A stretch of 64,000 bases of DNA from JAMXLO01 sp963819855. Lineage in GTDB: Bacteria; Pseudomonadota; Alphaproteobacteria; Acetobacterales; Acetobacteraceae. The stretch lies in assembly GCA_963819855.1 (NCBI GenBank), contig CAWFYC010000031.1:62001-126000 (forward strand), written 5' to 3'. The translations under genes and the position numbers were made by a program. How positions within the stretch are numbered: position 1 is the first letter of the stretch; every line of letters starts with the position of its first letter. Of the stretch, positions 17,074-25,586 are shown piece by piece. The notes beneath the pieces were generated by a model. That model searched no databases, was not told where the DNA came from, and saw only the letters and a list, made by a program, of their open reading frames with translations.

Positions 17074-17901
17074 ATGCCAGTGATCGACGTTCAGGTCCAT
17101 CCGTTCGATCGAAATCATCCCGGCCGGCCGTGGGCCGGTCCCTCGCACGGACTGGCCTCCGCCACGGGCGAGGAAATGGTCGCCGCCATGAACAGTGTCG
17201 GCGTCGACGGCGCGATCATGGTGTCGTCGTTCAGCGCCTACGAGTACGATCCGAGTTACGCGCTCGAGGTTTACCACACCTATCCGGACAAATTCCGGGT
17301 CGTGACGCCGGTCGACGCGACCGATCCGGCGATTGACGATGTGGTGGCCAAATGGGCGGCGACGCAAGGCGCGCGCGGAATTCGCATTCGCATGCGCGAG
17401 GGCCTGCCGATGGCCGCCGACCATCCCGGCCTGAACCGCGCCTTCGCCGCCGCCGCCAGACATGGTTTGCCGGTCAACCTGCTGTGCTGGGGCATCCTGG
17501 ACAAAGGCCTGCCGCACATCCAGCGACACCCAGACACGGTTATCGTGATCGACCATCTCGGCCTGCTGCAACCCGCGCGGCCACCGGTTCCGGCCGACGT
17601 CTGGGCCGATCTGCCGAAGCTGCTCGGATTGGCCCAATACCCGAACGTAAGGGTGAAGATCAGCGGCGCCTGCACGATGTCGCACCTGCCGTTTCCGTAC
17701 GACGATATCTGGGCTCCGGTCCTGCGGGTCATTGACGCATTCGGGCTCGATCGCTGCATGTGGGGAACCGACTGGACCCGAACGATCGGCATGCTGACCT
17801 ACGAGCAGGGCGTCGCGCCGTTCCGCGACACCAAGCGCCTGTCCGAGAGCGACAAGGCGGCGCTGATGGGCGGAACGTTGCAGAAAGTCTACAAGTGGTG
17901 A
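17074..17901 (+). CDS. Amidohydrolase family 2 (metal-dependent hydrolase/decarboxylase)
   Basis: A 275-residue TIM-barrel protein of the amidohydrolase-2 family. It begins MPVIDVQVHPFDRNHPGRPW with the VQVH position corresponding to the metal-binding HxH variant, has VIVIDHLGLLQPARPP with the conserved His, and ends with RCMWGTDWTRTIGMLTYEQG carrying the conserved Asp. This family includes lactonases and decarboxylases of aromatic breakdown (LigI/LigY, ACMSD relatives). The start is fixed by the ribosome-binding site CAGGAGGATC. It follows the monooxygenase by 145 bp on the same strand, so a ring-opening or lactone-hydrolysis step in one pathway is a reasonable inference. Confidence 0.85.
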   Translation: MPVIDVQVHPFDRNHPGRPWAGPSHGLASATGEEMVAAMNSVGVDGAIMVSSFSAYEYDPSYALEVYHTYPDKFRVVTPVDATDPAIDDVVAKWAATQGARGIRIRMREGLPMAADHPGLNRAFAAAARHGLPVNLLCWGILDKGLPHIQRHPDTVIVIDHLGLLQPARPPVPADVWADLPKLLGLAQYPNVRVKISGACTMSHLPFPYDDIWAPVLRVIDAFGLDRCMWGTDWTRTIGMLTYEQGVAPFRDTKRLSESDKAALMGGTLQKVYKW

Positions 17902-17976
17902 TGCGATCGCTGCGACGATCGGGCAACGTCACCCGCCGATGGCTAAGGCAATGATCGGATAGTTCAGGAGGCGGTT

Positions 17977-18912
17977 GTGGCGTTGCTCATCGTTGATCTC
18001 GACAAACATATCGGTAACGCCACGGCATGGCGCGACACGTTTTGCGAACAACTTCCCGATTTGGCAATCCGCATCTGGCCTGACGCGGGGAATTTGGCGG
18101 ATATCGAATATCTCGCCTTCATGCATCCCGATTTCGGGGCTCTTCCCAATTTTCCGAATTTGAAAGCCATGTTCAGCCGCTCTGCCGGGGTTGAATCCTT
18201 CATCAACCACCCAAAGCTGCCGAAGGTCCCGCTATGCAAGGTCGAGCCGCCAGGCGGCGATCCGATGATGACGGAATACGTCGTGATGCATGTGCTTCGT
18301 TTGCATCGTGACATGCCCGGGTATCAGGCGGCTCAGGCCAATCGGGAGTGGCGCCGCACCACAATTATGCGACCCGAGCAAAGGCGTGTCGGATTCCTCG
18401 GCTTCGGCATGATGGCGAAAGCGCCGGCGCTCGTGTTGAAGTCGCTCGGGTTCAAGGTCTCGGCCTGGGTTCGACGCAAGCGCGACGAAGGCGACGTTTC
18501 GATCTATCACGGCCCCGACCAACTGGAGCCGTTTCTTCGGCAGACCGACATCGCGGTTTGCCTGTTGCCGCTTACCAGGGAAACGGAGGGCATATTCTGC
18601 GCGCGCACCTTTGCCATGATGCCGCGAGGGGCGATGCTGGTGAATGTCGGGCGCGGCAAGCATGTGGTGAATGAGGACCTGATCGCCGCGCTCGATTCGG
18701 GGCAGTTGTCATACGCCGCGTTGGACGCGCTGTGGCCTGAACCTCTGCCGCCAACAAGCCCGCTTTGGCTGCACCCGAAAGTCACCGTGATGCCGCACGT
18801 CGCGCGGCGGCCGACAGTTGCTCAACTCGTGACAGAGATCGCGGCGAGTGTCCGAAGCTTCGAGGCGGGGCGGGGGCTTCTGCAGGTGGTCGATATCGCA
18901 GTGGGGTACTAG
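17977..18912 (+). CDS. D-2-hydroxyacid dehydrogenase (GhrA-like glyoxylate/hydroxypyruvate reductase)
   Basis: A 311-residue NAD(P)-dependent dehydrogenase. The Rossmann motif VGFLGFGMMAKAPALVLKSL, the catalytic-region segments TDIAVCLLPLTRETEGIF and MLVNVGRGKHVVNEDLIAAL, and the late VTVMPHVARRPT with the catalytic His place it in the GhrA branch. It would reduce glyoxylate, hydroxypyruvate or another 2-oxoacid. The GTG start is supported by AGGAGG 6 bases upstream. It is co-directional with the amidohydrolase 75 bp upstream and could reduce a 2-oxoacid product of that pathway. Confidence 0.88.
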   Translation: MALLIVDLDKHIGNATAWRDTFCEQLPDLAIRIWPDAGNLADIEYLAFMHPDFGALPNFPNLKAMFSRSAGVESFINHPKLPKVPLCKVEPPGGDPMMTEYVVMHVLRLHRDMPGYQAAQANREWRRTTIMRPEQRRVGFLGFGMMAKAPALVLKSLGFKVSAWVRRKRDEGDVSIYHGPDQLEPFLRQTDIAVCLLPLTRETEGIFCARTFAMMPRGAMLVNVGRGKHVVNEDLIAALDSGQLSYAALDALWPEPLPPTSPLWLHPKVTVMPHVARRPTVAQLVTEIAASVRSFEAGRGLLQVVDIAVGY

Positions 18913-19022
18913 GCCAGGCAGTTCACCTCCTTGCTTCACGGCTGATATCATCCCTGCCACCACATCTCGACCCGTCTGCTGCGCCGCCATGAACACGCCG
19001 ACCCCTGACCCGAGGACACACC

Positions 19023-19442
19023 ATGACCAAATATCTGCACACCATGATCCGCGTCAGTTCGCTGGAGGAGAGCATCGCCTTCTTCGAGGTGCTCGGCCTG
19101 CACGAGATCCGCCGCCGTCCGGACGAGAAGGGCCGCTACACCAACGTGTTCCTTGCCGCCCCCGGTGACGAGGCGGCTGCCTTGGAACTCACCTACAACT
19201 GGGACCCCGAGCCTTACGCCGGTGGCCGCAACTTCGGGCATCTCGCCTACGCCGTGGACAACATCTACGACACCTGCAACGCCTTCATCTCCCGCGGCGT
19301 GACGATCAACCGCCCGCCGCGTGACGGCCGCATGGCCTTCATCCGCACGCCGGACGGCATCTCCATCGAGCTGCTGCAGGCCGGCGGTGCGCTACCACCT
19401 GCCGAACCCTGGACCAGTATGGCCAATACCGGCGCCTGGTAG
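19023..19442 (+). CDS. Glyoxalase / lactoylglutathione lyase family protein (VOC fold)
   Basis: A 139-residue vicinal-oxygen-chelate protein with two beta-alpha-beta-beta-beta modules. The segments YLHTMIRVSSLEESIAFFEV, LELTYNWDPEPYAGGRNFGH, AYAVDNIYDTCN and FIRTPDGISIELLQ match glyoxalase I, including metal-ligand positions His near the start, Glu in LELTYN, His in NFGH and Glu in IELLQ. It would convert the methylglyoxal-glutathione hemithioacetal to lactoylglutathione, or act on a related substrate. It lies 110 bp after the hydroxyacid dehydrogenase and converges with an SDR gene 16 bp away. Confidence 0.88.
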   Translation: MTKYLHTMIRVSSLEESIAFFEVLGLHEIRRRPDEKGRYTNVFLAAPGDEAAALELTYNWDPEPYAGGRNFGHLAYAVDNIYDTCNAFISRGVTINRPPRDGRMAFIRTPDGISIELLQAGGALPPAEPWTSMANTGAW

Positions 19443-19458
19443 CGCCGGGACCTGGAGC

Positions 19459-20229
19459 TTACTGCGCCGTCATGCCGCCATCGATGACCAGCTCCGAGCC
19501 GGTGACCCAGGATGATTCGTCGGACGCCAGGAACAGCACGCCATTGGCGATATCCAGGGCGGTGCCGAGCCGGCCCATCGGCGTGCGATCGAGCAGCACC
19601 TGGCGTACGGCCGGATCGCTGAAGCGCTGCTCGGTCAGCGGCGTATCCGCATAGCCCGGATGCACTGAATTGATGCGGATGTTCTCCCGCGCATATTGCA
19701 GCGCCGCCGACTTGGTAAAGATCGCGATGGCGCCCTTGGCGGCCGAATAGGCCGGCGAGGTGGGACTGCCGACGATGCCCATGACAGACGACGTGTTGAT
19801 GATCGACCCGCCACCGCCTTTGCGCATGGCCGGGATCGCCGTACGGGTGCCGAGGAAGACCCCCTTGGCATGGACGTTGAGTTCGCGGTCCCAGATTTCC
19901 ACCGTGATGTTTTCGACGTTGCCGGGAAACGAGACACCGGCGTTGTTGAACAGGATATCCAGCCGTCCGTGCGCCGCCATCACCGCGTCTACCACCTGGG
20001 CCCAGTTCTGTTCCGATGTCACGTCGAGATGCAGGTAACGCGCGTCATGGCCCTCGGCGCGCAGGGAAGCCGCCGCGCGCTCGCCCAGCTCATCGCGGAT
20101 GTCGGTCAGCACCACTTTCGCGCCCTCGCGCACGAACAGATGCGCTGCCGCGCCGCCGAAGCCCATCAACTCGCCGTTGATCGCAGCCGCCGCGCCGGTC
20201 AGCAGCGCTACCTTGCCCTGGAGCCGCAT
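19459..20229 (-). CDS. Short-chain dehydrogenase/reductase (SDR, classical)
   Basis: A 256-residue classical SDR. The cofactor loop is altered, LLTGAAAAINGELMGFGGAA in place of the usual TGxxxGxG, which is notable: the second Gly of the motif is replaced, although the NNAG motif (LFNNAGVSFPGN), the catalytic Ser in NTSSVMGIVGS and the YSAAKGA Tyr/Lys pair are intact. The Asp after the second strand (VVLTDIRDE) favours NAD(H). Ends with SSWVTGSELVIDGGMTAQ as in sugar or alcohol dehydrogenases. Start at 20229 precedes the conserved MRLQGKVALLTG. It faces a divergent MFS carrier across 245 bp that should contain both promoters. Confidence 0.87.
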   Translation of the reverse strand: MRLQGKVALLTGAAAAINGELMGFGGAAAHLFVREGAKVVLTDIRDELGERAAASLRAEGHDARYLHLDVTSEQNWAQVVDAVMAAHGRLDILFNNAGVSFPGNVENITVEIWDRELNVHAKGVFLGTRTAIPAMRKGGGGSIINTSSVMGIVGSPTSPAYSAAKGAIAIFTKSAALQYARENIRINSVHPGYADTPLTEQRFSDPAVRQVLLDRTPMGRLGTALDIANGVLFLASDESSWVTGSELVIDGGMTAQ

Positions 20230-20474
20230 TGTGTCCTCCCGTTTCACCGTTGGTCGCCGGGATGGTGCGCCCTTTCGTGTCCGGCCTCCATCGCGGAGCG
20301 ATCCGGCCTGGAGTGACGGCGAAGCGGCCATACCGGGAATCTAGACTGAACCGCGACAAATACGCATTGTTTCTCCGTCGGGTTGACTGACGCTCCCCTG
20401 ATTGGGGGTGCGTCATCGCTGTTCCGACGTCCACGTCTGACAGAGACGCACGAGACGACAAAGGGAAGCTCCAT

Positions 20475-21785
20475 ATGTCTGCAACGATTCGAGGATCAGC
20501 CGTGCCCTGGTGGAAGGAACCCACCAAGGACCAATGGTACGCCTATACAGCCGCATGGCTGGGCTGGACGCTGGATGCGTTCGATTTCACGGTCTTCCTG
20601 CTGATCATGGCGCCGATCGCGCAGGAATTCGGCGTGCCGCTGATCGATGTAACCGCGATCTTCACGGTCACCCTGATCATGCGTCTGAGCGGCGCGACGG
20701 CTGCTGGTTGGTTGGCCGATCGCCTGGGACGCCGGGCGCCGCTGATGATCTCCATCCTGTGGTACTCGATCTGTAACCTCCTCGCGGGCTTCTCGCCCAG
20801 TTTCGCATTCCTGTTCATAGTCCGGGCTCTGCTGGGCATCGGCATGGGTGCGGAATGGCCGGCTGGCGCGGCGCTGGCCATGGAGTCCTGGCCGGCTCGA
20901 TCGCGCGGCTTCATGTCCGGTGTGCTGCAAGGTTCATGGGGACTGGGCTTCGCGCTGTCGGCGGCCGCTTTCGGGCTGCTGTACTCACCGCTCGAAGCCT
21001 GGCATAAAGGCTATGGCTGGCGTGGCATGTTGATCCTGGGCGTGCTGCCGGCCTTGGCTGTCGTTTGGATCCGGATCTACGTAAAGGAGCCGGAAGTCTG
21101 GGCCGAGAACAAGAAGATCCAGGACACGACCCAGCAGCAGGCGTCGCTGCCGCTGTTCGCCATCTTCAAGCCGAAATACCTGTTCAACACCTTCACCGGC
21201 TGCCTGTGGATGGCCGCGAATTTCTGGGTCTACTACGCGATCTGGGCCATGCTCGGCACCTACCTGACGAAAGAACTGGGCTGGACGCCGGCCCAGGCGG
21301 CGGTCCCGGTGTTCTGGGGCAATATCATCACCTTCCTCTCCTGTGCCTTCTGGGGAGGGATGTCGGAAAAGATCGGGCGCCGCTGGGCGCTGATGATCCC
21401 CACCTTCATCGCCATCTTCATCGCGCCGCTGTATCTTATGACGACGGATCCCACCATGTTCCTGATCCTGTTCATGCTGATGATCTGTTTCGTCGGCGGC
21501 AAGGATGCGCTCAACCCCGGCTGGTTGTCGGAACGCTATCCGACGGAGGTCCGGGCGACGGCAGCGGGCTTCGTGTATCACCAGGGTGCGGTGTGGGGCG
21601 CATTCGTCGCCCCGGTGCTGACCTATTTCGCGGTCAATCAGCAGATGGGGTTCGCCAAGCCGATGCTGTACGCCACGGTCGGGTCACTTATCGTGTATGT
21701 CATCGCGGTGTTCCTGGGACCGGAAACCAAGGGCAAGGAGTTGACCGCCGAACTGGAAATCTTCGGGCAGGAGGAATACCCGTAA
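20475..21785 (+). CDS. MFS metabolite:H+ symporter (SHS-like)
   Basis: A 436-residue inner-membrane carrier with about 12 hydrophobic spans. The first loop has GWLADRLGRRAPLMIS, the major-facilitator signature between spans 2 and 3, and the second half has the matching FWGGMSEKIGRRWALM. The WTLDAFDFTVFLLIMAPI opening of span 1 resembles the sialate/lactate (SHS) and aromatic-acid carriers. It would import a carboxylate with protons. Ribosome-binding site AAGGGAAG precedes the ATG. A strong hairpin and T-run follow the gene, so it is probably transcribed alone, and may feed the surrounding catabolic enzymes. Confidence 0.87.
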   Translation: MSATIRGSAVPWWKEPTKDQWYAYTAAWLGWTLDAFDFTVFLLIMAPIAQEFGVPLIDVTAIFTVTLIMRLSGATAAGWLADRLGRRAPLMISILWYSICNLLAGFSPSFAFLFIVRALLGIGMGAEWPAGAALAMESWPARSRGFMSGVLQGSWGLGFALSAAAFGLLYSPLEAWHKGYGWRGMLILGVLPALAVVWIRIYVKEPEVWAENKKIQDTTQQQASLPLFAIFKPKYLFNTFTGCLWMAANFWVYYAIWAMLGTYLTKELGWTPAQAAVPVFWGNIITFLSCAFWGGMSEKIGRRWALMIPTFIAIFIAPLYLMTTDPTMFLILFMLMICFVGGKDALNPGWLSERYPTEVRATAAGFVYHQGAVWGAFVAPVLTYFAVNQQMGFAKPMLYATVGSLIVYVIAVFLGPETKGKELTAELEIFGQEEYP

Positions 21786-21809
21786 CATTTCGCGGTAGCG
21801 TGAGGATAG

Positions 21810-21837
21810 CGGCCGGGGCTTTGGCTCCGGCCGTTTT
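21810..21837 (+). terminator. Rho-independent terminator after the MFS gene
   Basis: A G/C-rich hairpin (CGGCCGG pairing with CCGGCCG around a short loop) followed directly by TTTT, 25 bp after the carrier stop codon. It separates that gene from the convergent epoxide hydrolase gene. Confidence 0.7.
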
Positions 21838-21942
21838 CCTGTACGGGTGCGTGACCTGCCGAACACCAGGCTGGATAGGCCACAGAACTGGTCATGTTGT
21901 GGAGGAATTGCTTGCAATATCCTCGCGGCTGTCCCAGGCCGA

Positions 21943-23037
21943 TTATTTCCGGAGCGAACGGAAGCCCGCGCGAAGCTCTTCAGTAAACAGCTTCGGCTGT
22001 TCCCAGGCAGCGAAATGACCGCCCTTTTCCACCTTGTTGTAGTGGATGAGATTCGGATAGGCCCGCTCCGCCCAGTTCCGCGGCGTCTGGTAGAGTTCGT
22101 CGGGAAAGACGCTAACGGCAGTTGGAACTTTGACGCCCTTGGGAACGAAAAAGGCGAGCTTGTTCTCCCAATAGAGCCGAGCCGACGATACTCCTGTATT
22201 GGTAAGCCAGAACAGCGTGACGTTGTCGAGGACATCGTCCGGCGTGAGTCCTTCGGACTGCCCGTCGAACGAACGTGCAATCAGCTCCAGACTGCGCGCA
22301 TCGTGGTCGAGCAGGAAGGTTGCGAGGGCGATGGGCGAGTCCGCTAACCCGGTCAATGTTTGCGGGCGCGTTCCCATAAAGAAGGCGTAGTAAACGTGCT
22401 TGTAGAAGAAGACGAGCTGTTCGTACGTGCTTCTCTCCTCAGCAGAGAGGTTGGATGGCACCGGCGCACCCGCGAGAGATGCCTGGTTGATATCGGCAGG
22501 AATTGCGCCGGGCATGTTTGTGTGGATACCGAGCAGTTCCGGCGGTGCCTGCACGCCGATCATGTCGGTGATGACCGCACCCCAATCGCCACCCTGCGCG
22601 ACAAAGTGCTGATAGTCGAGGCGCCGCATCAGCGTGACCCAGGCCTGCGCGATCCGTTCGGGTCCCCAGCCGGTCGTCGTCGGTTTGCCGGAAAACCCAT
22701 AACCGGGCATCGACGGGATCACCACATGGAAGGCGTCCGATGCGCCCCCGCCATGTGCCGTGGGATTCGTCAGCGGCTCGATGATTTTGAGCTGTTCGAT
22801 GATCGAACCGGGCCATCCGTGCGTCAGGATCAGTGGCAAGGCATTTTCATGCTTGGAGCGGACGTGGATGAAGTGGATGTCCAGCCCGTCGATTTCGGTA
22901 ATGAAGTTTGGCAGGGCGTTGAGCCGCATCTCGACCTTGCGCCAGTCGTAATCGGTCTGCCAACGGCGCAAGAGCTGCTGAATGGTCTTCAACGGTACAC
23001 CCTGGGAAAAGTCGGCAACGGTCTCTTTCTCTGGCAA
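21943..23037 (-). CDS. Epoxide hydrolase, alpha/beta-hydrolase with EHN domain (5' end disturbed)
   Basis: The readable frame gives about 364 residues: HGWPGSIIEQLKIIEPL oxyanion region, nucleophile Asp in GGDWGAVITD, and the late YNKVEKGGHFAAWEQP with the catalytic His. This is the microsomal-type epoxide hydrolase family. The first usable start is TTG at 23037, yet the same frame upstream encodes IRPFRVEAPQAALADLRRRL, the conserved EHN-domain opening, with no start codon before a stop. An ATG at 23158 lies in the next frame (MTQPRGQR); removing one base near 23134 would join it to the EHN sequence and give a complete protein. The enzyme opens epoxides to diols. Confidence 0.8.
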   Translation of the reverse strand: MPEKETVADFSQGVPLKTIQQLLRRWQTDYDWRKVEMRLNALPNFITEIDGLDIHFIHVRSKHENALPLILTHGWPGSIIEQLKIIEPLTNPTAHGGGASDAFHVVIPSMPGYGFSGKPTTTGWGPERIAQAWVTLMRRLDYQHFVAQGGDWGAVITDMIGVQAPPELLGIHTNMPGAIPADINQASLAGAPVPSNLSAEERSTYEQLVFFYKHVYYAFFMGTRPQTLTGLADSPIALATFLLDHDARSLELIARSFDGQSEGLTPDDVLDNVTLFWLTNTGVSSARLYWENKLAFFVPKGVKVPTAVSVFPDELYQTPRNWAERAYPNLIHYNKVEKGGHFAAWEQPKLFTEELRAGFRSLRK

Positions 23038-23189
23038 GCGCGTCTCCTCGAGGCGTCGGCGCAGGTCGGCCAGGGCAGCTTGGGGCGCCTCTACGCGGAA
23101 AGGGCGGATGGCGTCAGATGTCTTTGCCGTCCTACCTCTGTCCTCGAGGCTGGGTCATTGGTTGAACGGACCGGCTCTCGGCCGCAATC

Positions 23190-24000
23190 TCAAGGCACCG
23201 GCACCCCGACCGACTTCAACCGCGCCTGTGCCCGCCCGGCGCGTGCCTTCAGGCCATCAAGATAGGTGCTGACGTCGTTGCCGGGCAGGTTCAACACCTT
23301 GCACCCAAGCCGCCAGTACTCCTCGATCTGCGCCTCGGTTTCCGCAGACCCTCGAGCAAGTTTTCCGTGCGCACTGCAGGCCTCCGCAATCCGGCGCACG
23401 GCTGCCTTGAACGTCGGGTGCTCAAGCTGGAGATGAACGCCCAAGCGCGCACTGAGGTCCGAGTGGCCGTAGGCGATCATGTCGATGCCCTCCACGGCCG
23501 CGATCTCCTCGACATTCTCCAGACCCTCGATCGAACTCGATCGACACGCAGACGATGATGTTGGCATTGGCCCACGGCGCATACTCGGACGCGTGACGGG
23601 CGCCGTAGCTCCGGTATCCGGTGTGCATCCCCTGCCCCGAGATACCGCGATGGCCGATCGGCGGAAATTTTGCCTCCCGCACGATCGCCTGTGCCTCCTC
23701 GGCGTTATCGACTTCCGAAACCTGCACGCCCATGATCCCCTGATCGAGGATCGCAGGGATCAGATGCGTGAAGGATTTGTGGATGCGCACGATCGCCGAG
23801 ACGTTGGTGGCCTGAAACCACCCGGCGAGATCCGCGATCGTCTCGAGGTCGAAGGCGCCATGTTCGTGGTCGATCATGCAGTAGTCGAAGCCGGAGGCCT
23901 CGATGATCCACGGGACTCCGCGCGACGCGAACTCCTTGAGCCCGGTTCCAAGCGCGGCGCGCCCCTCGCGCACCGCCCGCCGTATGCTGTTCTCTTTCAT
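23190..24000 (-). pseudogene. HpcH/HpaI aldolase family protein, broken by a 10-bp duplication
   Basis: The first part from the ATG at 24000 encodes FDYCMIDHEHGAFDLETIAD, a metal-site-containing aldolase half typical of 4-hydroxy-2-oxo-heptanedioate aldolase relatives. After VCVSIE the frame is lost, and the rest (GLENVEEIAAVEGIDMIAYG, HSDLSARLGV) continues in another frame to 23190. Bases 23526-23535 and 23536-23545 (CTCGATCGAA, CTCGATCGAC) are near-identical adjacent copies; removing one restores the reading exactly (VSIEGLENVEE). The family makes or cleaves C-C bonds in pyruvate-type aldol reactions, as in the last step of aromatic breakdown. As it stands the C-terminal third is missing. 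Confidence 0.82.
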
Positions 24001-24129
24001 GGATCGTACGAGGCTCCCATCGCGACACTGGCCCGTACCGTCTGGCGCGGCTTGGCCCCGCCGCCGTGATCATGACCGCTCCCGCTCGCCGATCATGATG
24101 GTAGGCGCGTTGCTGTTGGTCGATGCTCC

Positions 24130-25410
24130 CTAGAAGAAGACGAAGGACCGCACCACAACGTTCTTGCGGCATCTTGCGTCGCGGGGCGCGGTCGGGTCGA
24201 TACAGGCGGTGTGGAAAGACCAGCGCGAGACCGAGCCGTCGGTCACCGAATCATAGCACTTGAGCATTGAAACCTCGGTGGGCGTCTGCTGGGGAAACCA
24301 GTACCACTCGTGATCGGGACGGTAGGTAAAGCGGGTGGTCTCGCCGACGCGGTCGTCGTAGATCCGGTAGTTGGTGATGTACGGCTGGTCGGCGAACGAG
24401 GGCCAGGCGCACAGCACGAAGGGGAACTGCTCGACTGTCTCGATCGGCTTGGCGAGATTGATCGACACGAACCGCCGCGACATCTTCGCGTCGGCCTCTT
24501 CCTCCGTATAGTGCTGTGTGCGCCCGAAGTTCCGCAGGTTCCTGGTGAGCAACTCGCGGCAGCGTACGCGGCCGCTGTTGTCGTTCAGGTCGTTGTGCAC
24601 AAGGTTGGCGTAATTGGCGTTCACGCCCGGGTTGTTGCTGTCCTGATCTTCCGTGCGGTCGCCCGTGTAGTCCTTGTCGAAGACGTCGTGGTTGTAGACC
24701 AGTGCATCGGTCGCGTCCGGGAAGAACTCGAGCAGGAGCTTCTCGATCTCGGGGTAGAACACGCGCTCCACCTCCGCCGCATCGTAGATGTTCGTGCACT
24801 TGGACTCGAGGTGGGCTAGCGAGACACCGAGCCGGTCCATGCATTCGGGGCTGTTGGGCGAGAGGCCCGGATAGTACTCGCCGATGCGCCGCGCGTCGCG
24901 CATCACCTGCGGGAAATAGAGATTCTGCCGGCGGTTGTCCTGCTCGTTCTTGCGCAGGATCAACGCCACGTCGGCGCGTGCCGGGTCCCGCCAGACCGCG
25001 TTGGACGGGACGACGGAATAGGTCGGCCGCTCGTAGACGGTATAAGGCAGCGGCAGCGCCAGGCCGCCTTCGGGGGCCTTGATGGCGTTGTTCTTGCGTA
25101 TGTAGTCCACGCACTCGTCGTAGCTGCGGAACCCGAGGCCCCACTGGGTCTTGATCGGGCCCGGCGGGGCCTTTTCGATCATGTCGGCAACCCGCTGGCC
25201 TTCGCCGTCAGCGATCTCGCTGAGCGCGTCCTTGAGCGCCGCGGCGGTTCCCGCATCGCCCTCCCGGTCGAACGACATGTAGGACAGGCCGCCGTTCGCC
25301 GCGATGGGCGGCGGCTGCCCTTCCGTGCGCTGCAGCGACGGCACATAGGCCGATGCAGCCGATTTCGTATCCGCCGTAACGTTGTGGTCGGCCACCTCGA
25401 GCTGGCTCAT
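24130..25410 (-). CDS. CmcJ/NvfI-type oxidoreductase (hydroxylase/desaturase family)
   Basis: A 426-residue protein. The C-terminal two-thirds match the CmcJ/NvfI family, known from cephamycin 7-alpha-hydroxylation and fungal natural-product pathways: VHNDLNDNSG, a central RFVSINLAKPIETVEQFPFV, LCAWPSFADQPYI, and the ending YWFPQQTPTEVSMLKCYDSV followed by WSFHTACIDP and RSFVFF. The HND and late His residues are candidate iron ligands, given that relatives are treated as 2-oxoglutarate/iron enzymes. Start at 25410 has a good site, GGAGGTGTGCA. It is divergent from an SMP-30-like gene. In this setting it more likely acts on a small catabolic or toxic substrate than on an antibiotic; function is uncertain. 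Confidence 0.75.
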   Translation of the reverse strand: MSQLEVADHNVTADTKSAASAYVPSLQRTEGQPPPIAANGGLSYMSFDREGDAGTAAALKDALSEIADGEGQRVADMIEKAPPGPIKTQWGLGFRSYDECVDYIRKNNAIKAPEGGLALPLPYTVYERPTYSVVPSNAVWRDPARADVALILRKNEQDNRRQNLYFPQVMRDARRIGEYYPGLSPNSPECMDRLGVSLAHLESKCTNIYDAAEVERVFYPEIEKLLLEFFPDATDALVYNHDVFDKDYTGDRTEDQDSNNPGVNANYANLVHNDLNDNSGRVRCRELLTRNLRNFGRTQHYTEEEADAKMSRRFVSINLAKPIETVEQFPFVLCAWPSFADQPYITNYRIYDDRVGETTRFTYRPDHEWYWFPQQTPTEVSMLKCYDSVTDGSVSRWSFHTACIDPTAPRDARCRKNVVVRSFVFF

Positions 25411-25586
25411 TGCACACCTCCGAGTATTTCGGCCGCACGGTGGCACATAGAGCCCTGGCTTTCCAGACCATGATTTTCTGGTCATCCGAACGTGCGCTGG
25501 GCGGACGCAACGCCTCGCAGAGGTTGTGCGCGGCGCTGATGACCGGCAGCATGCCGTGTGCTGTGGGAGGAAGGAGCACAAAAATC

